64,000 nt of DNA. It comes from Gammaproteobacteria bacterium HGW-Gammaproteobacteria-13 (lineage in GTDB: Bacteria > Pseudomonadota > Gammaproteobacteria > Pseudomonadales > Pseudomonadaceae). Shown piece by piece: positions 50,525-64,000 of this stretch. The DNA lies in contig PGZH01000014.1 of assembly GCA_002840155.1 (NCBI GenBank), positions 32,621 to 96,620 on the forward strand, read 5' to 3'. Positions within the stretch are counted from its first letter, which is position 1. Every line of letters begins with the position of its first letter. Position numbers and translations under genes: made by a program. Below the pieces are notes generated by a model. It saw nothing but the letters and a program-made list of their open reading frames with translations. It had not been told where the DNA came from and made no database searches.

Positions 50525-50935
50525 TTAGAGCCTGTGCCTGAGCTTTTGCGGCACCGGCTGCAAGACCAACAACAACCCGCAAAACGCCATGACCAGGTAA
50601 CTGAACATCAACCACAGTTCAGCCTCTGGCAGCAGTTGGCGCACAGCAAAGTAACTGCCCGCCATCGCCACTACAACCAATAGCAATTGCCCGCGGGTAT
50701 CACGCCACAGGCTTGCCAGGCGTTCGGCACGAATCAGTACCAGCACCTGGAGTCCGGCGCAAACCGCCGCCAGGCCAACCAGCAATGGCCGCAAGGTATT
50801 GCCGATTTCTTCCACCAGCAATGAGGCCAGGCCGATCTTGGCAATTGCAGGCAGCAGCAAAAAATGCAGCAACCAGAGGCCGCCCACCCAGAGCGTCTGA
50901 GCCAGCAGCCAGCTGATTGCGCCAGCGTCACGCAC
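50525..50935 (-). CDS. DUF4149-family inner-membrane protein
   Basis: The 136-residue hydrophobic protein has about four membrane helices (residues about 5-25, 43-63, 78-98, 108-128). It resembles the DUF4149 proteins found next to greA in Pseudomonas; no function is known. The start is taken as a GTG (VRDAGAISWLLAQTLW, family-like) 8 nt after the greA stop; an ATG at 50971 would overlap greA and add unlike residues. There is no clear Shine-Dalgarno sequence, so expression is probably coupled to greA. Confidence 0.75.
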   Translation of the reverse strand: MRDAGAISWLLAQTLWVGGLWLLHFLLLPAIAKIGLASLLVEEIGNTLRPLLVGLAAVCAGLQVLVLIRAERLASLWRDTRGQLLLVVVAMAGSYFAVRQLLPEAELWLMFSYLVMAFCGLLLVLQPVPQKLRHRL

Positions 50936-50942
50936 CAGCGGC

Positions 50943-51415
50943 TTAGAGATGGCGAACCTCGACAATCTCATACTCCAGCGCACCGCTCGGCGTCTGCACC
51001 ACGACCACATCCCCCTCACTCTTGCCGATCAAGGCGCGGGCGATAGGTGAGCCTACAGAAATCTTGCGCTGCTTGATGTCAGCTTCGTCCTCACCCACGA
51101 TCTTGTAAGTGACGCTTTCATCGGTTTCGCAATTGGCGATTTCCACGGTCGTACCGAAAATCACCTTGCCCGTGTGTTCAATCGTGGTGACGTCGATGAT
51201 CACCGCATTCTGCAGGCGGCCCTCGATATCACGGATACGCGCCTCGACCATGCCCTGCTGCTCGCGCGCGGCATGGTATTCAGCGTTCTCTTTGAGGTCA
51301 CCGAGCTCGCGCGCAGTGCCGATATCCTGGCTCAGTTTGGGACGCACCACCTTGGTCAGGTGAGCGTGCTCCTCTTCCAGGGCGCGCGCGCCCTGGACGG
51401 TCATTGGGTATTTGA

Positions 51416-51419
<4 letters not shown>
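50943..51419 (-). CDS. greA: Transcription elongation factor GreA
   Basis: GreA rescues backtracked RNA polymerase by stimulating transcript cleavage. The 158-residue protein has the coiled-coil N-terminus ([24 protein letters not shown]) with the tip acidic residues in [21 protein letters not shown], and a C-terminal FKBP-like domain ([20 protein letters not shown]). Its ATG overlaps the carB stop by 4 nt, so it is translationally coupled to carB. Confidence 0.95.
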
Positions 51420-54637
<3,218 letters not shown>

Positions 54638-54673
54638 AGCGGTTACTCGAATCCTTGGGTCGGTCGGCGAGGT

Positions 54674-55822
54674 TTAGCGGCGCTTGGCCATGGCTTCGAT
54701 AAAACGGTCGAACAGCGGGGCCACATCGGCTGGGCCGGGGCTCGCTTCAGGGTGCCCCTGGAAGCTGAAGGCGTCCTTGTCGGTGCGCTCGATACCCTGC
54801 AGGGAACCGTCGAACAGCGACTTGTGGATGGCGCGCACATTGCTTGGCAGGCTGCTTTCATCTACGGCAAAACCGTGGTTCTGGCTGGTGATCATCACCA
54901 CGCCGGTTTTCAGGTCCTGCACCGGGTGGTTGGCACCGTGGTGGCCGTGGCCCATTTTCAGGGTCTTGGCGCCGGAGGCCAGAGCCAGCAGCTGGTGACC
55001 GAGGCAGATGCCGAATACCGGGATATCGGTTTCCAGCACGTCCTTGATCGCCTGGATCGCGTAATCGCAGGGCTCGGGATCACCAGGGCCGTTGGACAGG
55101 AACACACCATCGGGATTCAGCGCCAGCACATCGCTAGCAGGCGTCTGCGCCGGCACGACAGTCACGCGGCAACCACGCTCAACCAGCATACGCAGGATGT
55201 TCCACTTAACGCCGTAGTCGTAGGCCACCACGTGATGCGGCAGCTCGCTGGCCGGGATTTGCGGGTGGCTGTCATCCTTCAGGTTCCACACGCTGGAACG
55301 CCACTCGTAGCGCTCGGTGCAGCTGACCACCTTGGCCAGATCCATGCCTTTAAGGCCGGGGAAGCTACGGGCCAGCTCCAGGGCTTTTTCTTCGGTGGCG
55401 TCATCGCCGACCAGAATGCAGCCATTCTGCGAGCCTTTCTCACGCAGGATGCGGGTCAGGCGGCGGGTGTCGATACCGGCGATGGCGACGGTGCCGTTTT
55501 CCTTGAGGTATTCATCCAGTGGCTGCTTATTGCGCCAGTTGCTGGAGGTCAGCGGCAGGTCACGGATAATCAGGCCAGCTGCCCATACGCGGTTGGACTC
55601 GGCGTCTTCCGGCGTGGTGCCGGTGTTGCCGATGTGCGGATAGGTCAGGGTGACAATCTGCTGGGCATAGGAAGGATCGGTAAGGATTTCCTGATAGCCG
55701 GTCATGGCGGTGTTAAAAACCACCTCTCCAATAGTCTGGCCATCGGCACCGATGGCCTCGCCGCGAAAAATACTGCCATCAGCAAGAGCCAAAATGGCAG
55801 GTTTAAGGGCTGGCTTACTCAA
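54674..55822 (-). CDS. carA: Carbamoyl-phosphate synthase small subunit (TTG start)
   Basis: CarA is the glutamine amidotransferase subunit that supplies ammonia to CarB. The 382-residue protein has a CPSase N-terminal domain (residues 1-150) and a class I GATase domain with catalytic Cys273 ([16 protein letters not shown]) and the His/Glu pair in [11 protein letters not shown]. The start codon is TTG (first residues [15 protein letters not shown]), with a strong GGAGG five nt upstream; there is no suitable ATG/GTG nearby. It follows dapB after a terminator, so carAB has its own promoter. Confidence 0.95.
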   Translation of the reverse strand: MSKPALKPAILALADGSIFRGEAIGADGQTIGEVVFNTAMTGYQEILTDPSYAQQIVTLTYPHIGNTGTTPEDAESNRVWAAGLIIRDLPLTSSNWRNKQPLDEYLKENGTVAIAGIDTRRLTRILREKGSQNGCILVGDDATEEKALELARSFPGLKGMDLAKVVSCTERYEWRSSVWNLKDDSHPQIPASELPHHVVAYDYGVKWNILRMLVERGCRVTVVPAQTPASDVLALNPDGVFLSNGPGDPEPCDYAIQAIKDVLETDIPVFGICLGHQLLALASGAKTLKMGHGHHGANHPVQDLKTGVVMITSQNHGFAVDESSLPSNVRAIHKSLFDGSLQGIERTDKDAFSFQGHPEASPGPADVAPLFDRFIEAMAKRR

Positions 55823-55864
55823 GAAAACCTCCGAAAATTAAATCGTGAAGCAAACGCAGATTGT

Positions 55865-55905
55865 AAAAAAGCGGGATGACGTATCGACCGTCACCCCGCT
55901 TTTTT
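55865..55905 (-). terminator. Long bidirectional terminator between dapB and carA
   Basis: A hairpin with A6/T6, GCGGG/CCCGC and TGACG/CGTCA stems and one mismatch is flanked by T-runs in both directions. On the minus strand it terminates dapB ahead of carA. Confidence 0.88.
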
Positions 55906-56042
55906 ATCTGATTCATTCTGCGCAACTTTAGTGGACACACTAAAGCAGAAAGCTTACAGGAAACTGCCTTTTTGGTCCACCGCCAGTTGCGCTTAAGACC
56001 CAGGCAAAAAGCACTCCTGCGACAGAATGCCCCAGTTCAACA

Positions 56043-56888
<846 letters not shown>

Positions 56889-56917
56889 TCAGCGACCGCG
56901 CAGCCTGTCAGCGGGAT

Positions 56918-58045
56918 TTACAGGTCGCCAAAGAAGCGCTTAACGCCTTCGAACCAGCCATTGGCTTTCGGCGAATGCGAGCTGTCGCCTTCCAGAGTCT
57001 TGCGGAACTCGTCGAGCAGTTCGCGCTGACGCTTATCCAGGTGCACCGGGGTTTCCACCGCCACCTTGCACATCAGATCGCCTGCACCGCCGCCACGCAC
57101 GGGCGCCACGCCCTTGCCACGCAGGCGGAACATCTTGCCGGTCTGCGTACCTTCCGGAATTTTCAGCTTGACCCGACCATCCAAGGTCGGCACTTCCAGT
57201 TCGCCGCCAAGGGCCGCATCAGCAAAGCTGATTGGCACTTCGCAGTACAGGTGCTTACCGTCGCGCTGGAAGATCGCGTGCTCGCGCACATTCACCACCA
57301 CGTACAGATCGCCCGCCGGGCCGCCCATGGCACCCGCCTCACCTTCGCCAGACAGACGAATACGGTCGCCGGTATCGACGCCAGCCGGCACTTTTACCGA
57401 CAGGGTCTTGTGCTCCTCTACCCGGCCATGGCCGTGGCAGGAGCCGCACGGATCGGTGATCATCTTGCCGCTGCCGTGGCAACGCGGACAGGTCTGCTGC
57501 ACCGAGAAGAAGCCCTGCTGCATACGCACCTGGCCAATACCGCCACAGGTGGTACAGGTCACCGGCGTGGTGCCCTTCTTCGCGCCCGAGCCATCGCAGG
57601 GTTTGCAATTAACCAAAGTCGGCACACGAATCGTCACCGTAGTGCCACGCACCGCTTCTTCCAGATCCAGCTCCAGGGTGTAGCGCAGGTCACTGCCGCG
57701 CTGCGCGCCGCCCCGTTGACCGCCACGACCACCGCCGCCGAAGAAATCACTGAATACATCACCGAAGATATCGGAGAAGTTCGCCCCGCCTGGGCCGCCA
57801 CCGCCGCCACCCATTTGCGGGTCGACACCGGCATGCCCGTACTGATCGTAAGCCGAACGCTTGGCCGCATCGGAAAGCACTTCGTAAGCCTCGTTGGCTT
57901 CCTTGAACTTCTCTTCGGCGGCTTTATCGTCCGGGTTACGGTCGGGGTGATACTTCATGGCCAGACGGCGGTAGGCTTTTTTCAGCTCCGCTTCGCTGGC
58001 GCCGCGCTCGACACCGAGCACCTCATAAAAATCGCGTTTAGCCAT
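56918..58045 (-). CDS. dnaJ: Chaperone DnaJ
   Basis: DnaJ delivers unfolded proteins to DnaK and stimulates its ATPase. The 375-residue protein has a J domain with HPD at residues 33-35, a Gly/Phe-rich linker (about 75-105, [27 protein letters not shown]), four zinc-finger repeats ([32 protein letters not shown]) and a C-terminal client-binding domain. It follows dnaK by 126 nt. Confidence 0.97.
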   Translation of the reverse strand: MAKRDFYEVLGVERGASEAELKKAYRRLAMKYHPDRNPDDKAAEEKFKEANEAYEVLSDAAKRSAYDQYGHAGVDPQMGGGGGGPGGANFSDIFGDVFSDFFGGGGRGGQRGGAQRGSDLRYTLELDLEEAVRGTTVTIRVPTLVNCKPCDGSGAKKGTTPVTCTTCGGIGQVRMQQGFFSVQQTCPRCHGSGKMITDPCGSCHGHGRVEEHKTLSVKVPAGVDTGDRIRLSGEGEAGAMGGPAGDLYVVVNVREHAIFQRDGKHLYCEVPISFADAALGGELEVPTLDGRVKLKIPEGTQTGKMFRLRGKGVAPVRGGGAGDLMCKVAVETPVHLDKRQRELLDEFRKTLEGDSSHSPKANGWFEGVKRFFGDL

Positions 58046-58171
58046 AAGTCTTCAACACCTTTAAATCGTCTACTCCAGACACGCCAACGCGGGAGCAAGC
58101 TCCCGCGCGGCGGATCATGCCGAACGCGACTCGCGTCACGCCCGGCCAGAGCGGCATAAGCTTGCGCCTAT

Positions 58172-60088
58172 TTATTTGTTGTCTTTGACCTCTTCGAACT
58201 CAGCGTCGACCACGTCGTCGCCTGCGTCCTTGGCTTGCTCAGCACCCGGGGCTTGCGCACCTGGCTGCGGCTGCTCGGCGTACATCTTCTGCGCAAGCGG
58301 TGCGGTCACTTCGGACAGCGCGGTCATCTTGGCGTCGATTTCGGCTTTGTCGTCACCCTTGATCGCCACTTCCAGTGCGCTCAATGCTGTTTCGATAGCA
58401 GTCTTCTCGTCGGCAGTGGCCTTGTCGCCGGCCTCGGTGATCATCTTGCGGGTGGCGTGCACCAGCTGATCGCCTTGGTTACGTGCGGTCGCCAGTTCTT
58501 CGAACTTGCGATCTTCCTCGGCGTTGACTTCGGCATCACGAACCATCTGCTGAATTTCTTCTTCAGACAGACCGGAGTTGGCCTTGATCACGATCGACTG
58601 AGTCTTGCCGGTGGCCTTGTCTTTCGCGCCGACGTGCAGGATGCCGTTGGCATCGATATCGAAGGTTACCTCGATCTGCGGTACGCCACGTGGCGCTGGC
58701 GGAATCTCGGCCAGGTCGAATTTGCCCAGGGACTTGTTACCGCTGGCTTGCTTGCGCTCGCCCTGCAGCACGTGAATGGTCACGGCGCCCTGGTTGTCGT
58801 CGGCAGTCGAGAAGACCTGGGATTTCTTGGTCGGAATCGTGGTGTTTTTCTCGATCAGCGCAGTCATCACGCCGCCCATGGTTTCGATACCCAGGGTCAG
58901 CGGCGATACGTCGAGCAGCAGCACGTCTTTGACGTCGCCCGACAGTACCGCGCCCTGGATAGCAGCACCCATGGCTACAGCTTCGTCCGGGTTGACGTCT
59001 TTACGCGCTTCTTTACCGAAGAAATCGGTCACCAGCTTCTGCACCAGCGGCATGCGGGTCTGACCGCCTACCAGGATCACATCGTTGATCGCGCCGATGT
59101 CGATACCGGCGTCTTTCAGCGCGATACGGCAAGGCTCGATGGTGCGCTGCACCAGGTCTTCAACCAGCGATTCCAGCTTGGCGCGGGAAATCTTCACGTT
59201 CAGGTGCTTAGGACCGGTGGCGTCTGCAGTGATGTACGGCAGGTTGACGTCGGTCGACTGGCTCGAGGACAGCTCGATCTTGGCTTTCTCTGCGGCTTCT
59301 TTCAGGCGCTGCATAGCCAGCGGGTCACCCTTGAGGTTCATGCCGCTTTCTTTCTTGAACTCGTCAACGAGGTAGTCGATCAGACGAATGTCGAAGTCTT
59401 CACCACCGAGGAAGGTGTCACCATTGGTGGCCAACACTTCGAACTGGTGCTCGCCGTCAACTTCAGCGATCTCGATCACCGACACGTCGAAGGTACCGCC
59501 ACCCAGGTCATAAACGATCACGGTGTGATCGCCCTTGGCCTTGTCCATACCGTAAGCCAGAGCGGCTGCGGTCGGCTCGTTGATGATGCGTTTGACGTCC
59601 AGGCCAGCGATGCGGCCGGCGTCTTTGGTCGCCTGACGCTGGCTGTCGTTGAAGTAGGCCGGCACGGTGATAACCGCTTCGGTCACTGGCTCGCCGAGGT
59701 AATCTTCGGCGGTTTTCTTCATTTTCTTCAGGATTTCAGCCGAGATTTGCGGCGGCGCCATCTTCTGGCCGTTCACTTCAACCCAGGCGTCACCGTTGTC
59801 CGCCTTGGCGATCTTGTACGGCACCATTTGGATGTCTTTCTGCACGACGTCTTCTTCAAAACGACGACCGATCAGACGCTTTACCGCATACAGGGTGTTA
59901 TGCGGATTGGTCACGGCCTGACGCTTGGCCGACTGGCCGACGAGGATTTCACCGTCGTTGGCATACGCGATGATCGACGGCGTAGTCCGCGCGCCTTCAG
60001 CGTTTTCGATAACTTTAGCGACACCGTTTTCCAGAACCGAGACGCACGAGTTGGTGGTCCCCAGGTCGATACCAATAATTTTGCCCAT
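58172..60088 (-). CDS. dnaK: Chaperone DnaK (Hsp70)
   Basis: DnaK is the ATP-dependent Hsp70 chaperone. The 638-residue protein has the nucleotide-binding domain ([43 protein letters not shown]) and a substrate-binding domain with [17 protein letters not shown]. The C-terminal EEVKDNK ending is close to the family tail. The start MGKIIGID was chosen over a two-residue extension. It follows grpE by 99 nt, so heat-shock transcription from the grpE promoter can include it. Confidence 0.97.
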   Translation of the reverse strand: MGKIIGIDLGTTNSCVSVLENGVAKVIENAEGARTTPSIIAYANDGEILVGQSAKRQAVTNPHNTLYAVKRLIGRRFEEDVVQKDIQMVPYKIAKADNGDAWVEVNGQKMAPPQISAEILKKMKKTAEDYLGEPVTEAVITVPAYFNDSQRQATKDAGRIAGLDVKRIINEPTAAALAYGMDKAKGDHTVIVYDLGGGTFDVSVIEIAEVDGEHQFEVLATNGDTFLGGEDFDIRLIDYLVDEFKKESGMNLKGDPLAMQRLKEAAEKAKIELSSSQSTDVNLPYITADATGPKHLNVKISRAKLESLVEDLVQRTIEPCRIALKDAGIDIGAINDVILVGGQTRMPLVQKLVTDFFGKEARKDVNPDEAVAMGAAIQGAVLSGDVKDVLLLDVSPLTLGIETMGGVMTALIEKNTTIPTKKSQVFSTADDNQGAVTIHVLQGERKQASGNKSLGKFDLAEIPPAPRGVPQIEVTFDIDANGILHVGAKDKATGKTQSIVIKANSGLSEEEIQQMVRDAEVNAEEDRKFEELATARNQGDQLVHATRKMITEAGDKATADEKTAIETALSALEVAIKGDDKAEIDAKMTALSEVTAPLAQKMYAEQPQPGAQAPGAEQAKDAGDDVVDAEFEEVKDNK

Positions 60089-60187
60089 CTTCACTCTCCC
60101 GAAACTTTGATAATCCCGCCGCTGATCGTTGCCAGCGGCGGTAGCACTAAAACGCTTGACTGTTTAATGGGGGCAGCTCGGCGAATT

Positions 60188-60757
60188 TCAAGCCTGCTCA
60201 TCGATCGATGGCGGCGCTTCTACCGGCGCCTTGCTGACCACCACCATGGCGGGGCGCAGCAGACGACCATTGAGCATGTAGCCCTTCTGGAACACTTTGA
60301 GCACGCTGTTAGGCTCGACGCTGGTGCTTTCCTGCATCGCCATCGCCTGATGGTGTTCGGCGTTGAACGGCGCGCCATGCGGGTCAATGGCTTCCAACTG
60401 GTGACGCTTGAGGGTGTCGCCGAACAGCTTGAGTGTCAGCTCCATGCCCTCACGTACTGCCTTGATCGCCTCATCATCCGGATTCGACAGTTCAAGACCG
60501 CGCTCCAGGCTATCCACCACCGGCAACAGATCGTTGGCGAATTTCTCCAGAGCGAATTTGTGCGCCTTTTCTACATCCTGCTCGGCGCGGCGGCGCACGT
60601 TCTGCAGATCGGCAGCCATGCGTAGCGACTGATCCTGCGCAGTGGCCAGTTGCTCTTCCAGCGCTTGCACGCGAGCAACCAGGTCATCGCCCGCAGCCGC
60701 TTCGGCAGCTGTTTGTACATCGGGGTTCTGCGTATCCAGGGTCTGTTCGTCAGCCAT
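60188..60757 (-). CDS. grpE: Nucleotide exchange factor GrpE
   Basis: GrpE releases ADP from DnaK. The 189-residue protein has an N-terminal acidic coiled-coil ([39 protein letters not shown]) and the C-terminal beta domain ([26 protein letters not shown], family signature). AGGAGAG precedes the ATG. A perfect sigma-32 promoter lies upstream. Confidence 0.96.
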   Translation of the reverse strand: MADEQTLDTQNPDVQTAAEAAAGDDLVARVQALEEQLATAQDQSLRMAADLQNVRRRAEQDVEKAHKFALEKFANDLLPVVDSLERGLELSNPDDEAIKAVREGMELTLKLFGDTLKRHQLEAIDPHGAPFNAEHHQAMAMQESTSVEPNSVLKVFQKGYMLNGRLLRPAMVVVSKAPVEAPPSIDEQA

Positions 60758-60811
60758 GCGTCTCTCCTCTTATAAATCCGACGCGAGCCTCAACTCACGT
60801 ACCTGACCGCT

Positions 60812-60839
60812 ATATGGGGTCAAAAAATCTGGTTTCAAG
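60812..60839 (-). promoter_or_regulatory. Sigma-32 (heat shock) promoter of grpE-dnaK-dnaJ
   Basis: On the minus strand CTTGAAA (60839-60833), a 13-nt spacer, then CCCCATAT (60819-60812). This is an excellent match to the RpoH consensus, 55 nt upstream of the grpE start. Confidence 0.93.
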
Positions 60840-60873
60840 GACAGCAGACGGATTGTCAGCCCACAAAAAAACA

Positions 60874-60889
60874 CTGTATAAATAACCAG
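60874..60889 (+). promoter_or_regulatory. LexA (SOS) box of recN
   Basis: CTGTATAAATAACCAG keeps CTG-N10-CAG and the TA-rich core of the SOS box (consensus CTGTN8ACAG, one deviation). It is 25 nt upstream of the recN start, where repressor would block transcription; recN is a classic SOS gene. Confidence 0.88.
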
Positions 60890-60913
60890 ACATGAACTTG
60901 GGAGGCCCTCGCC

Positions 60914-62587
60914 ATGCTGGTGCACCTGTCCGTACACAACTACGCCATCGTTGAACACCTTGATCTAGAGCTGGACGCCGGCATGAGCGTGATCAGCGGG
61001 GAAACCGGTGCCGGCAAGTCGATCATGCTCGACGCCCTCGGCCTGACCCTGGGTGATCGCGCCGACAGCGGCGTGGTGCGCCCCGGCGCGGACAAGGCGG
61101 ACATTCTCGCCAGTTTCGATCTGCACGACATCCCCGAAGCCCGCGCCTGGCTGGCCGAGCGCGATCTGGACAATGACGGCCCGTGCATCCTGCGCCGAGT
61201 GATTACCGCCGAAGGCCGCTCGCGTGGCTATATCAACGGCTCACCCTGCCCACAAGGTGACCTCAAGGCTCTCGGCGAGTTATTGATCGACATCCACAGC
61301 CAGCATGAACACCAATCTCTGCTCAAGCCCGACACCCACCGCCGCCTGCTCGACGAATACGCCGGCAGCCAGGAGCTGGCGCGCCAGGTACAGCTCGCCG
61401 CACAACGCTGGAAGCAGACCAAGAATGAGCTGGAGCGGGTTGCCAGCATCGGCGACGAACAGCGCGCGCGTCATCAACTGCTCAGCTACCAGCTGGAAGA
61501 GCTCGACAATCTGGCCCTAGGCGAAGACGAACTGGACAACCTGGAGCAGGAACACAAGAACCTGACCAACGCGGAAAGCCTGCTCAGCGCCTGCCGCCTG
61601 GTGATTGAGCAATGCAGCGAGAATGACGCGGGCAACGTACTCTCGGCCCTGACCAGCAGCCTGAATCGCCTAAGCGCTTTCCAGGGCCAACCCGGCGCAC
61701 TGAGCGAAGCCACCAACCTGCTGGCCAGCGCGCAAATCCAGGTGGAAGAAGCGGTCGGCGAGCTGAACCGCTTTCTCGACCATTTCGATGCCGACCCCGA
61801 GCGCTTGCAGCAGATGGAAGAACGCCTGGACGCGATCTACACGCTGGCGCGCAAGCACCGCATCCAGCCAACAGAGCTGGGCGCCATGCAGCAACAGCTG
61901 TTCGAGGAGCTGGAAAGCCTGAATGCCGACGACCAGGCTGCCGAACGCCTGAGCGACGAACTGGCCGCTTTCGAACGGCATTACCAGGAAAAAGCTGCGG
62001 AACTCAGCACCCTGCGCAACAACGCCGCCAGTCAGCTGGCCAGCGCAGTCGAGCAGGAAATGCAGACCCTGGGCATGCCTGGCGGGCGTTTCAATATCAA
62101 GCTCAGCGCCAACAGCAACAGCGAACCGCACCCCAACGGTCTTGAGCAGCTGGAGTTTCTGGTCAGCGCCAACCCTGGCCAACCGCTAAAAGCCCTGGCC
62201 AAGGTCGCTTCGGGCGGCGAGCTGTCACGCATCAGCCTGGCGATTCAGGTAATCACCGCGCAAACCTCGCGGGTGCCCACCCTGGTATTCGATGAAGTCG
62301 ACGTCGGCATCGGCGGCCCCACCGCCGAAGTGGTCGGCCAGCTCCTGCGCCGCCTCGGTGAACGAGGCCAGGTACTCACCGTCACCCACCTGCCGCAAGT
62401 TGCCGCGCAAGGCCACCAGCACCTGTTCGTGCACAAGGTGCGCGAAAGCGATGCCACCCGCACCGCAGTGAGCAAACTGAGCCCGGCACAGCGGGTCGAG
62501 GAAATCGCGCGCATGCTCGGCGGCGTCGACCTCACCGAAGAATCCCTGGCCCACGCCCGACAGATGGTTGGCAGCGCCCAGGCCTGA
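60914..62587 (+). CDS. recN: DNA repair protein RecN
   Basis: RecN is an SMC-like ATPase that helps repair double-strand breaks. The 557-residue protein has Walker A GETGAGKS (29-36), two coiled-coil arms (about 150-380) and the C-terminal ABC signature KVASGGELSRISLAIQVI, Walker B TLVFDEVDVGIGG, and VTHLPQVAAQG. GGGAGG precedes the ATG. It is divergent from grpE and directly behind a LexA box. Confidence 0.96.
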   Translation: MLVHLSVHNYAIVEHLDLELDAGMSVISGETGAGKSIMLDALGLTLGDRADSGVVRPGADKADILASFDLHDIPEARAWLAERDLDNDGPCILRRVITAEGRSRGYINGSPCPQGDLKALGELLIDIHSQHEHQSLLKPDTHRRLLDEYAGSQELARQVQLAAQRWKQTKNELERVASIGDEQRARHQLLSYQLEELDNLALGEDELDNLEQEHKNLTNAESLLSACRLVIEQCSENDAGNVLSALTSSLNRLSAFQGQPGALSEATNLLASAQIQVEEAVGELNRFLDHFDADPERLQQMEERLDAIYTLARKHRIQPTELGAMQQQLFEELESLNADDQAAERLSDELAAFERHYQEKAAELSTLRNNAASQLASAVEQEMQTLGMPGGRFNIKLSANSNSEPHPNGLEQLEFLVSANPGQPLKALAKVASGGELSRISLAIQVITAQTSRVPTLVFDEVDVGIGGPTAEVVGQLLRRLGERGQVLTVTHLPQVAAQGHQHLFVHKVRESDATRTAVSKLSPAQRVEEIARMLGGVDLTEESLAHARQMVGSAQA

Positions 62588-62609
62588 TGGCCCAGGCCGT
62601 AGAAAGCAC

Positions 62610-62635
62610 AAAGGCGACCCGAGGGTCGCCTTTGT
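62610..62635. terminator. Terminator between convergent recN and fur
   Basis: GGCGACC (62613-62619) pairs with GGTCGCC (62624-62630); AAA precedes and TTTGTT follows, so it can serve the recN strand and, weakly, the fur strand. Confidence 0.7.
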
Positions 62636-62652
62636 TATGCCTGCTGCATCAA

Positions 62653-63057
62653 TCAGGTTTTCTTGCGCACATACAGAACAAGGTTGTGATCGACCAGTTC
62701 GAAACCGTGTTCTTTAACGATTTCTTTCTGACGCTTTTCGATCTCGGCGTCGAAGAACTCGATCACTTCACCGGAATCGACACAGACCATATGGTCGTGA
62801 TGGCCGCTGTCCGCCAATTCGAAGACCGCATGACCGCCATCGAAGTTATGACGAACCACCAGACCTGCTGCTTCGAACTGGGTCAGTACGCGGTACACAG
62901 TCGCCAACCCTACGTCGTCACCCGCCTCCATAAGTGCCTTGTAGACATCTTCAGCACTCATGTGACGCTGACCGGCAGAGTCGAGCATTTGCAGTATCTT
63001 GACCCGTGGCAGGGTCACTTTCAGGCCAGCCTTGCGTAGTTCGCTATTTTCAACCAT
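62653..63057 (-). CDS. fur: Ferric uptake regulator Fur
   Basis: Fur represses iron-acquisition genes when loaded with Fe(II). The 134-residue protein is typical: N-terminal winged helix (ELRKAGLKVTLPRVKILQML, VYKALMEAGDDVGLATVYRVLTQFEAAG) and C-terminal metal/dimer domain with the HHDHMVC motif and metal ligands, but fewer Cys than E. coli Fur, as usual in Pseudomonas. The start MVENSELRKAGL was chosen; the longer frame has 44 unrelated residues. It is divergent from bamE. Confidence 0.96.
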   Translation of the reverse strand: MVENSELRKAGLKVTLPRVKILQMLDSAGQRHMSAEDVYKALMEAGDDVGLATVYRVLTQFEAAGLVVRHNFDGGHAVFELADSGHHDHMVCVDSGEVIEFFDAEIEKRQKEIVKEHGFELVDHNLVLYVRKKT

Positions 63058-63154
63058 GGTCTGCTTTCTCACGGAAGCGGCTTCGCAGCTTCCTTTATTG
63101 CGGGTATGATCCGGGGTTATATTGCCCAGCCAAGATAGTGGAAGTCGCCCACCG

Positions 63155-63673
63155 ATGCAAAAAACCAAACTCCTGCTGACCAGCCTCACCCTTACGGGGC
63201 TACTCGCACTCGCCGGTTGTTCATTCCCCGGGGTTTATAAAATCGACATCCAACAGGGCAATGTCGTCACGCAGGACATGATAGACCAGTTGCGCCCGGG
63301 AATGACCCGCCGGCAAGTGCGGTTTATCATGGGCAACCCCCTGCTCACTGACACCTTCCACGCCAATCGTTGGGATTACCTGTACAGCATCCAGCCGGGC
63401 GGCGGTAAGCGCCTGCAGGAACGCGTCAGCGTGAACTTCAACGCCGATGATCAACTGGTTGGCCTGTCTGGCGACTTTATGCCGGGCGTCAGCCGCGACC
63501 AGGCCATCCTGGGCGAAGACAGCGGCGTTACCACCCCGCAAGCCACTCAGCAGCCGCAGGTTGAAGAGAAGCCCGCTCCAGGCTCGCTGCTTGAGCAGAT
63601 TCAGCGCGAAGTGGACGACGTGAAAGTCGTGCCGGTGCCAACCCCAGAGCCTCTGGAAAGCACACCGCAGTAA
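63155..63673 (+). CDS. bamE: Outer membrane assembly lipoprotein BamE (OmlA)
   Basis: BamE/OmlA is a lipoprotein of the BAM complex that inserts beta-barrels in the outer membrane. The 172-residue protein has a lipoprotein signal ([12 protein letters not shown], Cys22), the BamE core ([44 protein letters not shown]) and a Pro/Glu-rich tail longer than that of E. coli. The start [10 protein letters not shown] was chosen over an 11-residue extension. It is divergent from fur, as in other Pseudomonas. Confidence 0.95.
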   Translation: MQKTKLLLTSLTLTGLLALAGCSFPGVYKIDIQQGNVVTQDMIDQLRPGMTRRQVRFIMGNPLLTDTFHANRWDYLYSIQPGGGKRLQERVSVNFNADDQLVGLSGDFMPGVSRDQAILGEDSGVTTPQATQQPQVEEKPAPGSLLEQIQREVDDVKVVPVPTPEPLESTPQ

Positions 63674-63686
63674 CATTCGCTGATAA

Positions 63687-63713
63687 AAAAGCCCGGACTA
63701 GTCCGGGCTTTTT
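63687..63713 (+). terminator. Rho-independent terminator of bamE
   Basis: AAAAAAGCCCGGACTAGTCCGGGCTTTTTT forms a nearly perfect hairpin (AGCCCGGACT paired with AGTCCGGGCT) with A- and T-runs. It immediately precedes the IS element end. Confidence 0.93.
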
Positions 63714-63722
63714 TATACCTGC

Positions 63723-64000
63723 TGTCCCGTCCTGAATAAGGTTTACACCTCCCATTCCGAATTTCCGGAGATCCAGATGGAGCAAGGTGTAAAGCGAACA
63801 CAGCGTGATTACTCGCTGGCCTTTAAATTGGCCGTTGTCGACCAGATCGAAAAGGCGAGCTGACCTACAAGCAGGCCCAAGAGCGGTACGGCATTCAAGG
63901 GCGATCAACAGTGCTGGTATGGTTACGTAAGCACGGTCGGCAGGATTGGAGTCAGGGGGCATCAGTCCGAGTCGAGAGGAGCCTAGTGATGTCCGATCCC
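63723..64000 (+). mobile_element. IS3-family insertion sequence, left end, truncated by the window
   Basis: A TG-starting end (TGTCCCGTCCTGAATAAGG) lies 54 nt before a transposase orfA-like reading frame, just after the bamE terminator. Terminal repeats cannot be paired because the right end is outside the window. The insertion seems to lie in the intergenic space downstream of bamE. Confidence 0.7.
63777..64000 (+). pseudogene. Frameshifted IS3-family transposase OrfA
   Basis: Starts MEQGVKRTQRDYSLAFKLAV with GGAG upstream, the helix-turn-helix N-terminus of IS3-type OrfA. After codon 26 the frame ends in TGA at 63861-63863. One base restored at about 63854 (AAGGCG to AAGGGCG) would continue the protein as GELTYKQAQERYGIQGRSTV, then LVWLRKHGRQDW. 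So a single-base deletion has broken orfA (a sequencing error cannot be excluded). The remaining sequence, including the catalytic OrfB, is beyond the window. Confidence 0.78.

Overview
This 64 kb window is a GC-rich chromosomal segment of a Pseudomonas (sensu lato) species. The assignment rests on gene order and regulatory content: cbrX-cbrA-cbrB-crcZ-pcnB-folK-panB-panC-pgi-acs on the plus strand, then pnp-rpsO-truB-rbfA-infB-nusA-rimP-tRNA-secG-tpiA-glmM-folP-ftsH-rlmE, the greA-carB-carA-dapB-dnaJ-dnaK-grpE run on the minus strand, and recN / fur / bamE(omlA). This matches the syntenic block known from P. aeruginosa and P. putida. GTG starts are frequent (pnp, truB, rimP, rlmE), carA uses TTG, and Pseudomonas-type REP palindromes are present.

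Layout. 1-1081 has no convincing long gene. It carries three copies of a 22-nt paired DnaA-box-like motif, a possible 24-codon small ORF and a REP palindrome. 1082-12393 is accessory: a YedI/DUF808 membrane protein, an MscS-type channel, a minus-strand cluster of two transglutaminase-like proteins plus an ATP-grasp/alpha-E fusion, and a translationally coupled pair of lipoproteins (diheme cytochrome c and parallel beta-helix). 12558-17953 is the carbon/nitrogen control module: small membrane protein CbrX, kinase CbrA, sigma-54 activator CbrB, and the Hfq/Crc-sequestering RNA CrcZ with its sigma-54 promoter and CbrB site. 17954-27758 holds RNA polyadenylation, folate, pantothenate, glycolysis and acetate activation genes, an MpaB-type oxygenase homologue and a thiolase. 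27936-34348 is again accessory: a secreted protein of eleven 13-residue repeats, an rRNA methyltransferase-like protein, a 999-residue DUF748 protein, three tandem DUF2845 paralogues, and CsbD and BON stress proteins.

34635-60757 is almost all minus strand and conserved: RNA degradation, translation initiation, transcription elongation, protein export, folate, cell envelope precursors, arginine/pyrimidine and lysine synthesis, and the DnaK chaperone machine. The right end has recN behind a LexA-like box, fur, bamE and the beginning of a frameshifted IS3-family element that runs off the window.

The most notable non-routine signals are: a degenerate tRNA-fMet-like sequence where Pseudomonas usually carries tRNA-fMet, followed by stacked terminators just before rimP; the 13-residue repeat protein; the triple DnaA-box-like array; a Crc/Hfq-type A-rich motif on the acs ribosome binding site only about 6 kb from crcZ; and a perfect 15-bp hairpin just upstream of the MpaB-like gene. 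No clearly new defence or biosynthetic system was found. The ATP-grasp/alpha-E/transglutaminase cluster is the closest thing to a poorly understood multi-gene system.
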